Source: Dolichospermum compactum NIES-806 | GTDB lineage: Bacteria > Cyanobacteriota > Cyanobacteriia > Cyanobacteriales > Nostocaceae | Direction of reading: 5' to 3' | DNA: 64,000 nucleotides | NCBI RefSeq assembly: GCF_002368115.1 | Contig: NZ_AP018316.1 | Span: forward strand, 3,454,496 to 3,518,495 | Part shown: positions 34,730 to 42,798 of the stretch, in pieces | Layout of the letters: each line of letters starts with the position of its first letter | How positions within the stretch are numbered: the stretch's first letter is position 1 | Notes under the pieces: generated by a model | The model's database searches: none | Told to the model about the DNA's origin: nothing | What the model saw: the letters and a program-made list of their open reading frames with translations, nothing else | Translations under genes and position numbers: made by a program

Positions 34730-35740
34730 CTACGGTTTATTGGTAGCCGTAGGACTGGGAGATTGTGATGGTGTACTGGTAGGTGGAGATGGTTTAAAAA
34801 TAGGAATCCAGCCAACTATACCTGAGAGTAATGTCCCAATAGCAGCAATTCCAGCTATAACCAATGTCCAGAACTGGATGTTTTTATCCCAACTCCAATC
34901 AAGTATAGGCTTTGGTTTTTTTTCAGTTCCACCTAAAGAGTCAAGCCATTTTTTTACTGATTGCGATCGCTCTTGGGGATTTAGTTTCATCCCTGTTAAA
35001 ATTTCTTGGTTAATGCGATCGCTAATTTTGGGATTAATTTCTTTTGGTTCTTGTAAATGAATATTATCCAGTTTACGTTTGAGAGCATCTACAGGAATTT
35101 TTCCAGTCAAAAGCACATAAAGAGTTGCAGCCAAAGAATAAATATCACTGGCTTGAGTTGGTTTAGTGCCTTTAACATAAAGCTCAGGAGATGTAAATCC
35201 AGGGGCATTTTCTTCGGCTCGTCGCGTGGTTAATTCATGGTCAAAATCTAGAGCCAAATCAAAATCAATGAGTACAGCTTCAGGTTTTCCCCCACGCAAA
35301 ATAATATTTTCTGGTTGCACATCTCCATGAATCAAGTTATTGTCATGTACAACTGTCAAAGCTTCCCCAATTTGCCGAATGTAAACTAATGCTTCTTGTT
35401 CAGGAAGTTGTAGTTGGTCACGTTCAGCTAAGTTTAATCCGGCCACATATTCCATTACCAAACAGGAAGACTCTGCTTCTTTAAAAGGTTCGGAAAATTT
35501 AACAATATGTTGATGCTGACAGCGCGTAAGTTTGACTGCTTCTTGCAAAAACATCGTTTCTAGCCGTTCCCGATCTGATTGATTCAGGGATGTGAGTAAA
35601 TTAATATCTAAGGTTTTGATAATTTGGCGATCGCTATTTTTATTTTTAACCAAATAAGTAATCCCGAAGCGTCCCCTTCTTAATTCTTTCTCAACGGTGT
35701 ATTTTCCACCTTGCAACTGATCACCTGCTACCCAAGCCAT
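34730..35740 (-). CDS. Degenerate Ser/Thr kinase or pseudokinase, membrane-anchored
   Basis: 336 residues. The kinase fold is clear but key motifs are changed. The glycine loop is RRGRFGITY (first Gly lost), the catalytic loop is HGDVQPENII (HRD to HGD, Lys to Gln142, Asp140 kept), and DFG is DFD (159-161). Lys42 (IIKTL) is kept. HGD loops do occur in this cyanobacterial kinase group, so weak activity is possible. A single membrane span (WTLVIAGIAAIGTLLSGIVG, about 290-312) and a short Pro/Ser/Thr tail follow. It is upstream of the kinase at 33332. Confidence 0.87.
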   Translation of the reverse strand: MAWVAGDQLQGGKYTVEKELRRGRFGITYLVKNKNSDRQIIKTLDINLLTSLNQSDRERLETMFLQEAVKLTRCQHQHIVKFSEPFKEAESSCLVMEYVAGLNLAERDQLQLPEQEALVYIRQIGEALTVVHDNNLIHGDVQPENIILRGGKPEAVLIDFDLALDFDHELTTRRAEENAPGFTSPELYVKGTKPTQASDIYSLAATLYVLLTGKIPVDALKRKLDNIHLQEPKEINPKISDRINQEILTGMKLNPQERSQSVKKWLDSLGGTEKKPKPILDWSWDKNIQFWTLVIAGIAAIGTLLSGIVGWIPIFKPSPPTSTPSQSPSPTATNKP

Positions 35741-35942
35741 TTTTGCAACTCCCCAATTACTTGGATTAATTTTCGCACAAAAAGCTTGTGTAGTCTCTAT
35801 ATAGGGCTTGCTGAATAAAGCTAAAACTTTTTAATAAGAGAGTGTTGGTTTCCGACCTGTTCCCTTCTCTCTCTACGAGACGCTACACGAACGAGCTACG
35901 CACATTAGTCAGGGAACTGTAGTCAACTCACGCCCCATTCAT

Positions 35943-35968
35943 CCCCCGCTCCTAAGAGTGAGCGGGGG
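35943..35968 (-). terminator. Hairpin downstream of raf1
   Basis: CCCCCGCTC pairs with GAGCGGGGG around an 8-base loop. It lies 26 bases beyond the raf1 stop. There is no T-run on the minus strand, so it may be a dispersed repeat acting as an RNA-stabilising or stopping stem. Confidence 0.5.
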
Positions 35969-35993
35969 GCTTCTGTCGGGAAAGCTAACTACA

Positions 35994-37070
35994 TTATTCG
36001 TCAATCTGCCAAGCATCCTTGGTATATTCTTCATCAAGGACTTTCTTGGGACGGACTAAGACAATCATTTTTCCTAACAGGGGAATTGCTGGTGCGGTTT
36101 CAAACCATTGAAAGTCAATACTATCGCCGTTTTCAAACACAAAGTAATTGGAAATATCCCATTCTCGTTGAGCGCGATCTATGACGATCATGATCGGTTC
36201 AACTTTGTTTTGATGGGGGTTGGGGAAAATATCGCTATTACCAATGACAACTACAGGATCTTCTGCATTTAGTAGCACTTTCCAGCCCGGTAAGGCTACC
36301 CAAGCTTGTTCTCCGGCAAATTTAACAATCCGAAATGGTTGAATTTCGGTAATAAATGGTACAGCTTTTAATTCCTGTGATGTTAATGGTAATTCACCTA
36401 CAACTGGTAAAATCCGGGGTAAATCTTCATCAATTTCTAGACGATAAAATGGTAAAATCGGCGGTGCTACTTTAGCCGTAACGCTAAAATCCATTAACAG
36501 TTGTTCTAGTTGTTTTCTGGCTGTTTCGGAATGAGCAAAGCGTAAGCCCTTGGCAATTAAGCGCGATCGCTCGGATAAGTCAGATTTTTGTTTAGCATAT
36601 TTCCAGGATTGATAGGCGATCGCATCTCCTGGATGTTTACTAAAACCTTCGGGTAAAGTAGGAAACCAAGAATAGTCTTTCACTGCTTTGGCTATATCCC
36701 TGACTACATCGGCATCAAGTTTGTATTGATATGTCAAATCCGCAGTCGTGGCTCGGTCTTCTTGGGTTAATCCACGCAATTCATATAAGACATCACTACT
36801 CTTGGTGCTATAATATGCCAATGTTGCCGATGATGAGCCACATTTTTCCATAGAATTATAAACCTGAGAGCCAACAATTACCTGATTTTGTTGAATTGGT
36901 TCAAATCCAGTGGCTTCAAAGATGTCTTGGGGATTGTAACCATTTTTTTGCAGGTAGGCGATCGCCTGTCCCCATTCTACCCAAGTCCCCTGTTTTTGTC
37001 TCAGCTTAACTAATAATTCTGTGGCTGTTTCTTCGTCAGGATTTGGCAAATTGGGCTGTATTTCGGTCAT
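35994..37070 (-). CDS. raf1: Rubisco accumulation factor 1
   Basis: 358 residues, full length. Raf1 is a dimeric chaperone that holds RbcL dimers for assembly into the octameric core. The all-helical N-terminal half begins LLVKLRQKQGTWVEWGQAIA, with YNPQDIFEATGFEPIQQNQV and SWFPTLPEGFSKHPGDAIAY as typical family segments. A beta-rich C-terminal dimerisation domain (LPFYRLEIDEDLPRILPVVG to the end) follows. It is not linked to rbc genes here, as is usual in cyanobacteria. Confidence 0.95.
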   Translation of the reverse strand: MTEIQPNLPNPDEETATELLVKLRQKQGTWVEWGQAIAYLQKNGYNPQDIFEATGFEPIQQNQVIVGSQVYNSMEKCGSSSATLAYYSTKSSDVLYELRGLTQEDRATTADLTYQYKLDADVVRDIAKAVKDYSWFPTLPEGFSKHPGDAIAYQSWKYAKQKSDLSERSRLIAKGLRFAHSETARKQLEQLLMDFSVTAKVAPPILPFYRLEIDEDLPRILPVVGELPLTSQELKAVPFITEIQPFRIVKFAGEQAWVALPGWKVLLNAEDPVVVIGNSDIFPNPHQNKVEPIMIVIDRAQREWDISNYFVFENGDSIDFQWFETAPAIPLLGKMIVLVRPKKVLDEEYTKDAWQIDE

Positions 37071-37323
37071 AATTAAAGGATGCGTCTTAAAAAGTTAATA
37101 CTGTCTGATGAGCGTGAAGAAATGTAAAGCTAGAAAACTATCTTCTTCTCTTATGTGTATTTTGACTTATTACTCATGAAAATAGTCAGAAAAAATAAGT
37201 GAGATATATAGTTGTAGAATTAGTGTATCAAAGAAATTTGCATCTCATTTGAGTTTTCAGCGCTATTCTTAACATCATACAGATAGAAAATATAACAAAA
37301 TAGCAGCTAACACGGATATATTT
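37071..37323. other. Intergenic region between divergent raf1 and menG
   Basis: It holds both promoters by position. I see no strong consensus -35/-10 pairs or repeats. Confidence 0.4.
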
Positions 37324-37422
37324 ATGGATAAACCCAATTTTGAATCTAACCAAGTTCGCCGTCAACGCCTAACCCCTGAAAGTGCCAAAAAACTTAATGT
37401 TCCCTATTCCCTCAACAAATGA
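37324..37422 (+). CDS. Possible 32-residue small protein overlapping menG start
   Basis: MDKPNFESNQVRRQRLTPES then AKKLNVPYSLNK-stop. Its TGA overlaps the menG ATG (ATGA), the arrangement of translational coupling. It is basic and without hydrophobic stretches. I do not recognise it. There is only a weak ribosome site. It could be a real small protein, a leader peptide whose translation feeds menG, or a chance frame. Confidence 0.45.
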   Translation: MDKPNFESNQVRRQRLTPESAKKLNVPYSLNK

Positions 37423-38108
37423 GTAACGAAGTCCGCGCTATATTTAATCGTATTGCTCCCGTTTATGACCAACTTAACGATCAATTAAGCTTGGGACAAC
37501 ACCGCATTTGGAAAGAAATGACAGTCAAATGGAGCGCAGCTAAACCTGGTGATACTGGCTTAGATTTGTGTTGCGGTAGTGGGGATTTAACTTTTCGGTT
37601 AGCACGTCATGTAGGGAAAATAGGCAAAGTTTATGGAGTAGATTTTTCTGCTAACTTACTAAATACTGCTCAAGAACGCTGCAAAAATTACTATCCCCAA
37701 CCTCCTATTAATTGGATAGAAGCAGATGTATTAAATTTACCTTTTGATAATAATTATTTTGACACAGCCACGATGGGGTATGGATTAAGAAATGTTAAAG
37801 ATATTCCCGGTAGTCTCAAAGAAATACACCGTGTTCTCAAACCAGGTGCGAAAGCCGCAATTTTAGACTTTCATCGTCCCGACAATCAACAGTACCGCGC
37901 TGTGCAACAGTGGTACTTGGATAATCTGGTAGTTCCCATAGCTACTAATCTAGGCTTAAAAGACGAATATGCTTATATTAGCCCTAGTTTAGACCGATTT
38001 CCCACTGGGAAGGAGCAAATAGAGTTAGCTCTTGAAGCCGGTTTTATAAATGCCACACATTACCCCATTGCTAACGGTATGATGGGAGTATTAGTAGTAA
38101 TTAGGTGA
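37419..38108 (+). CDS. menG: Demethylphylloquinone methyltransferase (UbiE/MenG family)
   Basis: 229 residues. It catalyses the last methylation in phylloquinone (vitamin K1) synthesis, the quinone of photosystem I. The SAM-binding motif is GLDLCCGSGDLTFRLA, with YGVDFSANLL, MGYGLRNVKDI and HRVLKPGAKAAILDF as conserved UbiE blocks. In cyanobacteria this family member acts on phylloquinone rather than ubiquinone. The start overlaps a 32-residue frame. The gene ends at a heptamer repeat. Confidence 0.93.
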   Translation: MSNEVRAIFNRIAPVYDQLNDQLSLGQHRIWKEMTVKWSAAKPGDTGLDLCCGSGDLTFRLARHVGKIGKVYGVDFSANLLNTAQERCKNYYPQPPINWIEADVLNLPFDNNYFDTATMGYGLRNVKDIPGSLKEIHRVLKPGAKAAILDFHRPDNQQYRAVQQWYLDNLVVPIATNLGLKDEYAYISPSLDRFPTGKEQIELALEAGFINATHYPIANGMMGVLVVIR

Positions 38109-38236
38109 TTGGTAATTGGTGATTGGTGATTGAAATTAGGATATAAGAAACAAAATAAATGTTTTCTTTAATATCCCTGATCTAATCCATTACAAATTAC
38201 GAATTACGAATTACGAATTACAAATTACCCATTACC
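38104..38236. repeat. STRR heptamer tracts between menG and DUF445 gene
   Basis: GGTGATT/GGTAATT heptamers (38104-38131) and GAATTAC/AAATTAC heptamers (38189-38236). The first overlaps the menG stop region. Confidence 0.85.
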
Positions 38237-38250
38237 TAATCCAAAAGCCT

Positions 38251-39489
38251 GTGGATTTGTCTAGAATTCTATTATATATCTCTCCCCCCATTCTGGGTGG
38301 ATTAATTGGCTATTATACCAACGACATAGCCATAAAAATGTTATTTCGTCCCTATAAAGCCGTTTATATTTTTGGACGAAAAGTACCGTTTACTCCTGGT
38401 TTAATTCCTAGTAATCAGGAACGGTTAGGACAGAATATTGCTAATGCGATTATGAAATCGCTACTGACTCCAGAAGAAATGCAAAATCTGGCGCGGAAAC
38501 TCCTACAACCTGAACGATTACAAGGTGGAATTCTCTGGTTATTACGTCTGGTAGTTGATCAAGTTAAAGGTGATAAAAACCCTCGTAGCACTAAAATTTT
38601 AGCTGGTATTTTACGGGATTTATTAGGTGAATCTTTACCGCGTCTCTTGAAGGTTTTGGCGAGAAAAGAAACATTTTTAGAAACCCAAGTTAACCAAATA
38701 TTTGACAAAGTATTACTAGAATTTCAACTCAGTGATGAACAATCTATCCGGTTAGCTGATTGGTTGCTAGAGGTGGTTTTACCTTCAGATAGATTACGAC
38801 AAGTTATTATTGATTTTTTAACAGATCGGACAATTCAAACTATTGATGAAAGCTTTCGAGAAAAAACCAGTGGTACTTATTGGGTAGTGGCAAATTTGTT
38901 TGGGTTGAAAAATACTTTAACTCGATTACGGACATTTTGCTTAGATGAGAAAGAAGCAACTAACAAGCGATTGCAAGAATTAATCAAAGATTTAAAAATG
39001 CGCGATCGCATTAAGGAATTGTTACAAAATTTATCTTTACAAAATCTCCCCGTTGGTACAGTGCGTCAACTGCGAAAAACGATTCGAGATAGTGTGCGTC
39101 AATATCTGCAAAATAGTGGTGGTGATTTGCTCAAAGAATTAACAGAATCGGCTGATTGGGAAAGGATTTCTATTGTTTTACTAAATCGCTTAAGTAGTTC
39201 AGCCGTTGTTAACACTTCTTTAGAAGTTGTGGCGCGGGATTTGGCATTAATTTTAGAAAAGTATCTAGAAAAAGATTTAGAGGTGATTGTTGCTCAAGCA
39301 ATTCCTGTTTTATCTATAGATCAAGTAATTGTAGAACGAGTCAAAGCTACTTCCCCCGCTGAGTTAGAAGATGCAATTGAGGGAATTGTCAGAAATGAAT
39401 TACAAGCAATTGTCACTTTGGGTGGTATTTTAGGTTTTGTTGTTGGTTTTTTACAAGTAGGATTTTTATTTTTGAGTCAATCTATGTAA
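38251..39489 (+). CDS. DUF445 family membrane protein
   Basis: 412 residues. The N-terminus has a membrane segment (ISPPILGGLIGYYTNDIAIK) with the DUF445 signature GYYTNDIAIKMLFRPYKAVY and FTPGLIPSNQERLGQNIANA. A long helical middle follows, and a final membrane helix (LGGILGFVVGFLQVGFLFLS). The function is unknown. Start is GTG at 38251, as no ATG fits the conserved opening MDLSRILLYISPPILGG. Confidence 0.88.
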   Translation: MDLSRILLYISPPILGGLIGYYTNDIAIKMLFRPYKAVYIFGRKVPFTPGLIPSNQERLGQNIANAIMKSLLTPEEMQNLARKLLQPERLQGGILWLLRLVVDQVKGDKNPRSTKILAGILRDLLGESLPRLLKVLARKETFLETQVNQIFDKVLLEFQLSDEQSIRLADWLLEVVLPSDRLRQVIIDFLTDRTIQTIDESFREKTSGTYWVVANLFGLKNTLTRLRTFCLDEKEATNKRLQELIKDLKMRDRIKELLQNLSLQNLPVGTVRQLRKTIRDSVRQYLQNSGGDLLKELTESADWERISIVLLNRLSSSAVVNTSLEVVARDLALILEKYLEKDLEVIVAQAIPVLSIDQVIVERVKATSPAELEDAIEGIVRNELQAIVTLGGILGFVVGFLQVGFLFLSQSM

Positions 39490-39672
39490 TTGGTGATTGG
39501 TGATTGGTAATTTCTACTAATAATACGTTATTCCGTGTTTTCTATCTTGAAGGGGTAACTATAGCTACATTATTTCATTTATAATAAATCAAGCAAAAAT
39601 GGTATACTATGTACTCGATGCTTCTCGCGGGATCATAAGCACGGCCTTTTTTTAGTCAACCCAATATTTGAT

Positions 39673-40632
39673 ATGCAGTTAGAAGAAATTTTATCGGAAC
39701 TAGAAAACAATACTGGAGTATTTCCTCGTCTAGCTGTGGAGAGAGCTATTGCAGAACAGGAAGCTATTACTCCTTTGTTGTTAGCAACCTTGGAAGAATG
39801 CAAAAACAATCTAGAGGAATTACTTGAGGAAGAAGCATATATCTTGCATCTTTATGCTTTATATTTATTAGCACAATTTAGAGAAGCTAAAGCTTATCCG
39901 CTAATTATTGACTTTTTTTCAATTCCGGGGGATATCACACTAGATTTCACTGGAGATGTAGTCACTGAAGATTTACCAAGAATTCTGGCTTGTGTTTGTC
40001 ATGGAAATATTGAGCCAATTAAGCAACTAATAGAAAATCAAGAAGCTAATGAATATGTTAGAGATGCTGCTCTACAATCATTAGTTGTTCTCGTTGTTCA
40101 AGGAATTCTTCCTAGAGAGCAGGTTATTCAATATTATGATGAACTTTTTTCAACTAAATTTGCAAATGAACCTGCTGATTCCTTTGTTTGGACTCATTTA
40201 GTAGTTAATAGTACGGATATTTGTCCTATTGAATTAAAGCATCATATTGACAAACTTTATGAACAGGATGTAATTGATAGGTGGTTTATAAGTCAAAAGA
40301 ATGTACATGATGCTATTGAAATGGGTGTAGAAGCTGCCTTAGCTAAACTGCAAAAGAAGCAACGTTATTCTTGGATTGATGATACTGTATCAGAAATGGA
40401 ATGTTGGGCTTGTTTTCGAGCTAATACAGATAATAAAAGGGATATGTCGTCGCTATTAAAAAACTTTAAGTCATCAAATAAAAACTATGTTTCCCCCATT
40501 GCTTTGGAAAGAGTTGATGGTTTCTCAAGAACAAATATAGATAAAGATAAAGATAAAGATAAAGCTAAAGCTAATAAAAAGAAAAAAATGCAGAAAGAGT
40601 CTCGAAAGAAAAATCGTTCTCAGAAAAAGTAA
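39673..40632 (+). CDS. DUF1186 domain protein with Lys-rich tail
   Basis: 319 residues. The first ~240 are DUF1186 (helical repeats; LEENN-type start LSELENNTGVFPRLAVERAI, then RILACVCHGNIEPIKQLI, DSFVWTHLVVNSTDICPIEL). The last ~45 are low-complexity and basic (NIDKDKDKDKAKANKKKKMQ onward), from an ATAAAG repeat in the DNA. Related proteins often end in a zinc-binding SEC-C motif, which is absent. Function unknown. Confidence 0.82.
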   Translation: MQLEEILSELENNTGVFPRLAVERAIAEQEAITPLLLATLEECKNNLEELLEEEAYILHLYALYLLAQFREAKAYPLIIDFFSIPGDITLDFTGDVVTEDLPRILACVCHGNIEPIKQLIENQEANEYVRDAALQSLVVLVVQGILPREQVIQYYDELFSTKFANEPADSFVWTHLVVNSTDICPIELKHHIDKLYEQDVIDRWFISQKNVHDAIEMGVEAALAKLQKKQRYSWIDDTVSEMECWACFRANTDNKRDMSSLLKNFKSSNKNYVSPIALERVDGFSRTNIDKDKDKDKAKANKKKKMQKESRKKNRSQKK

Positions 40633-40667
40633 TTTCCCAAAGGAGTATTTGGGAGATTTAAAATACA

Positions 40668-40711
40668 AGAACCCCACCCCCAGCCCCCTCCTCGCTTGCG
40701 GGGAGGGGGCT
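40668..40711. repeat. CCCCCTCC dispersed hairpin
   Basis: AGCCCCCTCCTCGC pairs with GCGGGGAGGGGGCT. The same sequence family is at 18655-18685. The MITE at 40723 lies just beside it. Confidence 0.75.
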
Positions 40712-40722
40712 ATAATTTATTC

Positions 40723-40839
40723 GGCGTTGCTGATAGCCTGCGTGGCGAAGCCATATTGAGGTATGAAATTCCCAAATTGAATCTTTAAAACTCTTACCTT
40801 TGCGTGAGACTGAAATTCATACCCTTAATCAGCAACGCC
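40723..40839. mobile_element. IS1-like MITE, copy 2 (117 bp)
   Basis: Ends GGCGTTGCTGA/TCAGCAACGCC with perfect 8-bp flanks ATTTATTC (40715-40722 and 40840-40847). Internally it shares GGTATGAA/TTCATACC with copy 1 but has different central sequence, including a GCGTGGCGAAGCC short repeat. Confidence 0.88.
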
Positions 40840-40879
40840 ATTTATTCTTAGAGGATGGGGCTATAATATAATATATCCT

Positions 40880-42676
40880 TTAATAGTATGAACCTGTTTT
40901 CCGGTGGTTAATAGCAGTCATAGCATCCGGCTTGAGTAATTTACCGTTGTCAACAGTTGCATAAATTACCCAATGATCACCGCATTCTAGGCGCTGTTGT
41001 ACCAAACATTCTAGATATGCACAAGCTTCTGTTAAAATGGTACAACCATTATCGGCTTCCGCTGTGGGAAAGTTAGCAAATCTATCTTCTCCAGGTTTAA
41101 AACTTTTGCGGAAATGTTTCATGTATTCCACATGAACACCTTCAGGAAGGATATTCAAGACAAATTTACCACCAGGATATAATAGTGATTCGACTGCTCG
41201 CTCTTTGGCGATCGCTACAGTAATTCCCGGTGGATTAAAAGTAGCCTGAGATACCCAAGCGCCCATCATGCCTGTCGAAAATTCTCCCTGTTTGGCAGCA
41301 ATGACACAGACAGAACCAATAATCCTACCTACAGCTTGTTCTGTGGGGGTTGCAGCTTGTTGAGGAACGCGCACTTTCTTGGCTTTTCGCAAACTTTGAG
41401 CAAAGTCTGTACCGACTTCTTCGCAATATTTGAGAGTGACTTCATCTGGTTTAAATTTGACTTTCAAGGTATCAAAACCGAAACGATAGCCAGCGTCTCG
41501 GAGTTTGCATTCTACCAAGTCTAAAGCTTCACCACTCCAACCGTAAGAACCAAATACTCCCGCAGGTTTGGTATTATCACCTGTAGAAAGAACAATCCCT
41601 AATGCGGTATGAATAGGCGTAGGTGCGTGTCCACCTATGGTAGGAGTACCAATGATAAAACCATCTGCTTGTTCTAAGCTGGTGCGGATTTCGTCAGCGG
41701 TCGCAAATTCACAGTTCACAGATTTAACCGCAACACCACCTTTGGTTAATCCTAACGCCATTGCTTGTGCTAAGGTCGCAGTGTTACCATAAGCGGAAGC
41801 ATAGAGAAGTGCTACGGATATTTCTCGATCTTTTTGAGCGCGACTCCACTCAGCGTAAGATTTGGTTAGTTCGATTAAACTGGTGCGTACCAGGGGTCCA
41901 TGACCGACAGCATACATTCTTACCTGTAAATCGGAGATTTTCTCCAAAGCTGATTCCACATGAGTTGCATGAGGAGCCATCAGGCAATTAAAGTAATAAC
42001 GTTGGTCTTCTTTGAAAGTTTCCCAATGATCATCAAATACTTCTTCACCGCAGATATGAGCGCCAAATAGCTTATCTGTAAAAAGAATTTGGGTTTGTTG
42101 GTCATAGGTACAAAGTGCTTCAGGCCAGCGGGGACTAGGTGTAGGTAAGAATTTCAAGACATGACCTTTACCTAAATCGAGGGTTTCTTTCCCCCGCATG
42201 ACGAGAACTTTGATATCTTGGTCGGTGAAAGCAGCGCGTAAATTATTAGCAGCAGGAAGAGAACAAACAAAGGTAATTTGGGGTGCGATCGCTAAAATTG
42301 CTTTTAAAGTAGGAATACGATTGGGGTTAAAATGTCCCAAAATTACATAATCCAACTTTTGGACATTGATAGTTTTTTGTAATGCTTCCAGATAAATTTC
42401 TGTAAATCCTTCTGCTGGAGCGTCTGTTAATGCAGTTTTATCGGCTTCTATTAAATAGCTATTGGAAGTAGTTCCCCGTTCTAGAGCATATTCAATTTCA
42501 AACCGCAACCGGGACTTACTACGCGATCGCATTACTTTTGTGTTGGTAGCAATTGGTAGTATTTGTACGTCCCTTGGTCTAGAATCGCTCATGGATACTT
42601 GCTGGGTCGAAAAAACTTGAGAAACCCAATTTTTAGCCGATTCAACAGCGTTAGAAAATGAATCTGGAAGTGTCAT
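40880..42676 (-). CDS. flv1: Flavodiiron protein, Flv1 type (non-canonical iron site)
   Basis: 598 residues in three parts: beta-lactamase-like (about 35-270), flavodoxin (about 290-430) and flavin reductase (about 445-598), the C-type layout of cyanobacteria. The iron-ligand motif HXEXDH is HFNPNR here (His115, Asn117, Asn119, Arg120), as in Flv1 subunits that pair with a canonical Flv3. The pair reduces O2 to water without making peroxide, using NAD(P)H-derived electrons. It lies downstream of flv3 on the same strand. Adjacency and order match the heterocyst-specific flv1B-flv3B pair of Anabaena 7120; the B assignment is inference. Confidence 0.93.
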   Translation of the reverse strand: MTLPDSFSNAVESAKNWVSQVFSTQQVSMSDSRPRDVQILPIATNTKVMRSRSKSRLRFEIEYALERGTTSNSYLIEADKTALTDAPAEGFTEIYLEALQKTINVQKLDYVILGHFNPNRIPTLKAILAIAPQITFVCSLPAANNLRAAFTDQDIKVLVMRGKETLDLGKGHVLKFLPTPSPRWPEALCTYDQQTQILFTDKLFGAHICGEEVFDDHWETFKEDQRYYFNCLMAPHATHVESALEKISDLQVRMYAVGHGPLVRTSLIELTKSYAEWSRAQKDREISVALLYASAYGNTATLAQAMALGLTKGGVAVKSVNCEFATADEIRTSLEQADGFIIGTPTIGGHAPTPIHTALGIVLSTGDNTKPAGVFGSYGWSGEALDLVECKLRDAGYRFGFDTLKVKFKPDEVTLKYCEEVGTDFAQSLRKAKKVRVPQQAATPTEQAVGRIIGSVCVIAAKQGEFSTGMMGAWVSQATFNPPGITVAIAKERAVESLLYPGGKFVLNILPEGVHVEYMKHFRKSFKPGEDRFANFPTAEADNGCTILTEACAYLECLVQQRLECGDHWVIYATVDNGKLLKPDAMTAINHRKTGSYY

Positions 42677-42715
42677 AGTTATTATGAAAGATGGTTAGTT
42701 AATAATTAGGTAATA

Positions 42716-42798
42716 GGGAACAGGGAACAGGGAACAGGGAACAGGGAACAGGTAGAGAAGAGGGTAATCACCAATTACCTATTACCTATTACCTATTA
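42716..42798. repeat. STRR tracts between flv3 and flv1
   Basis: GGGAACA heptamers (42716-42752) and ATTACCT heptamers (42773-42798). The second runs into the flv3 stop codon region. Confidence 0.9.
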
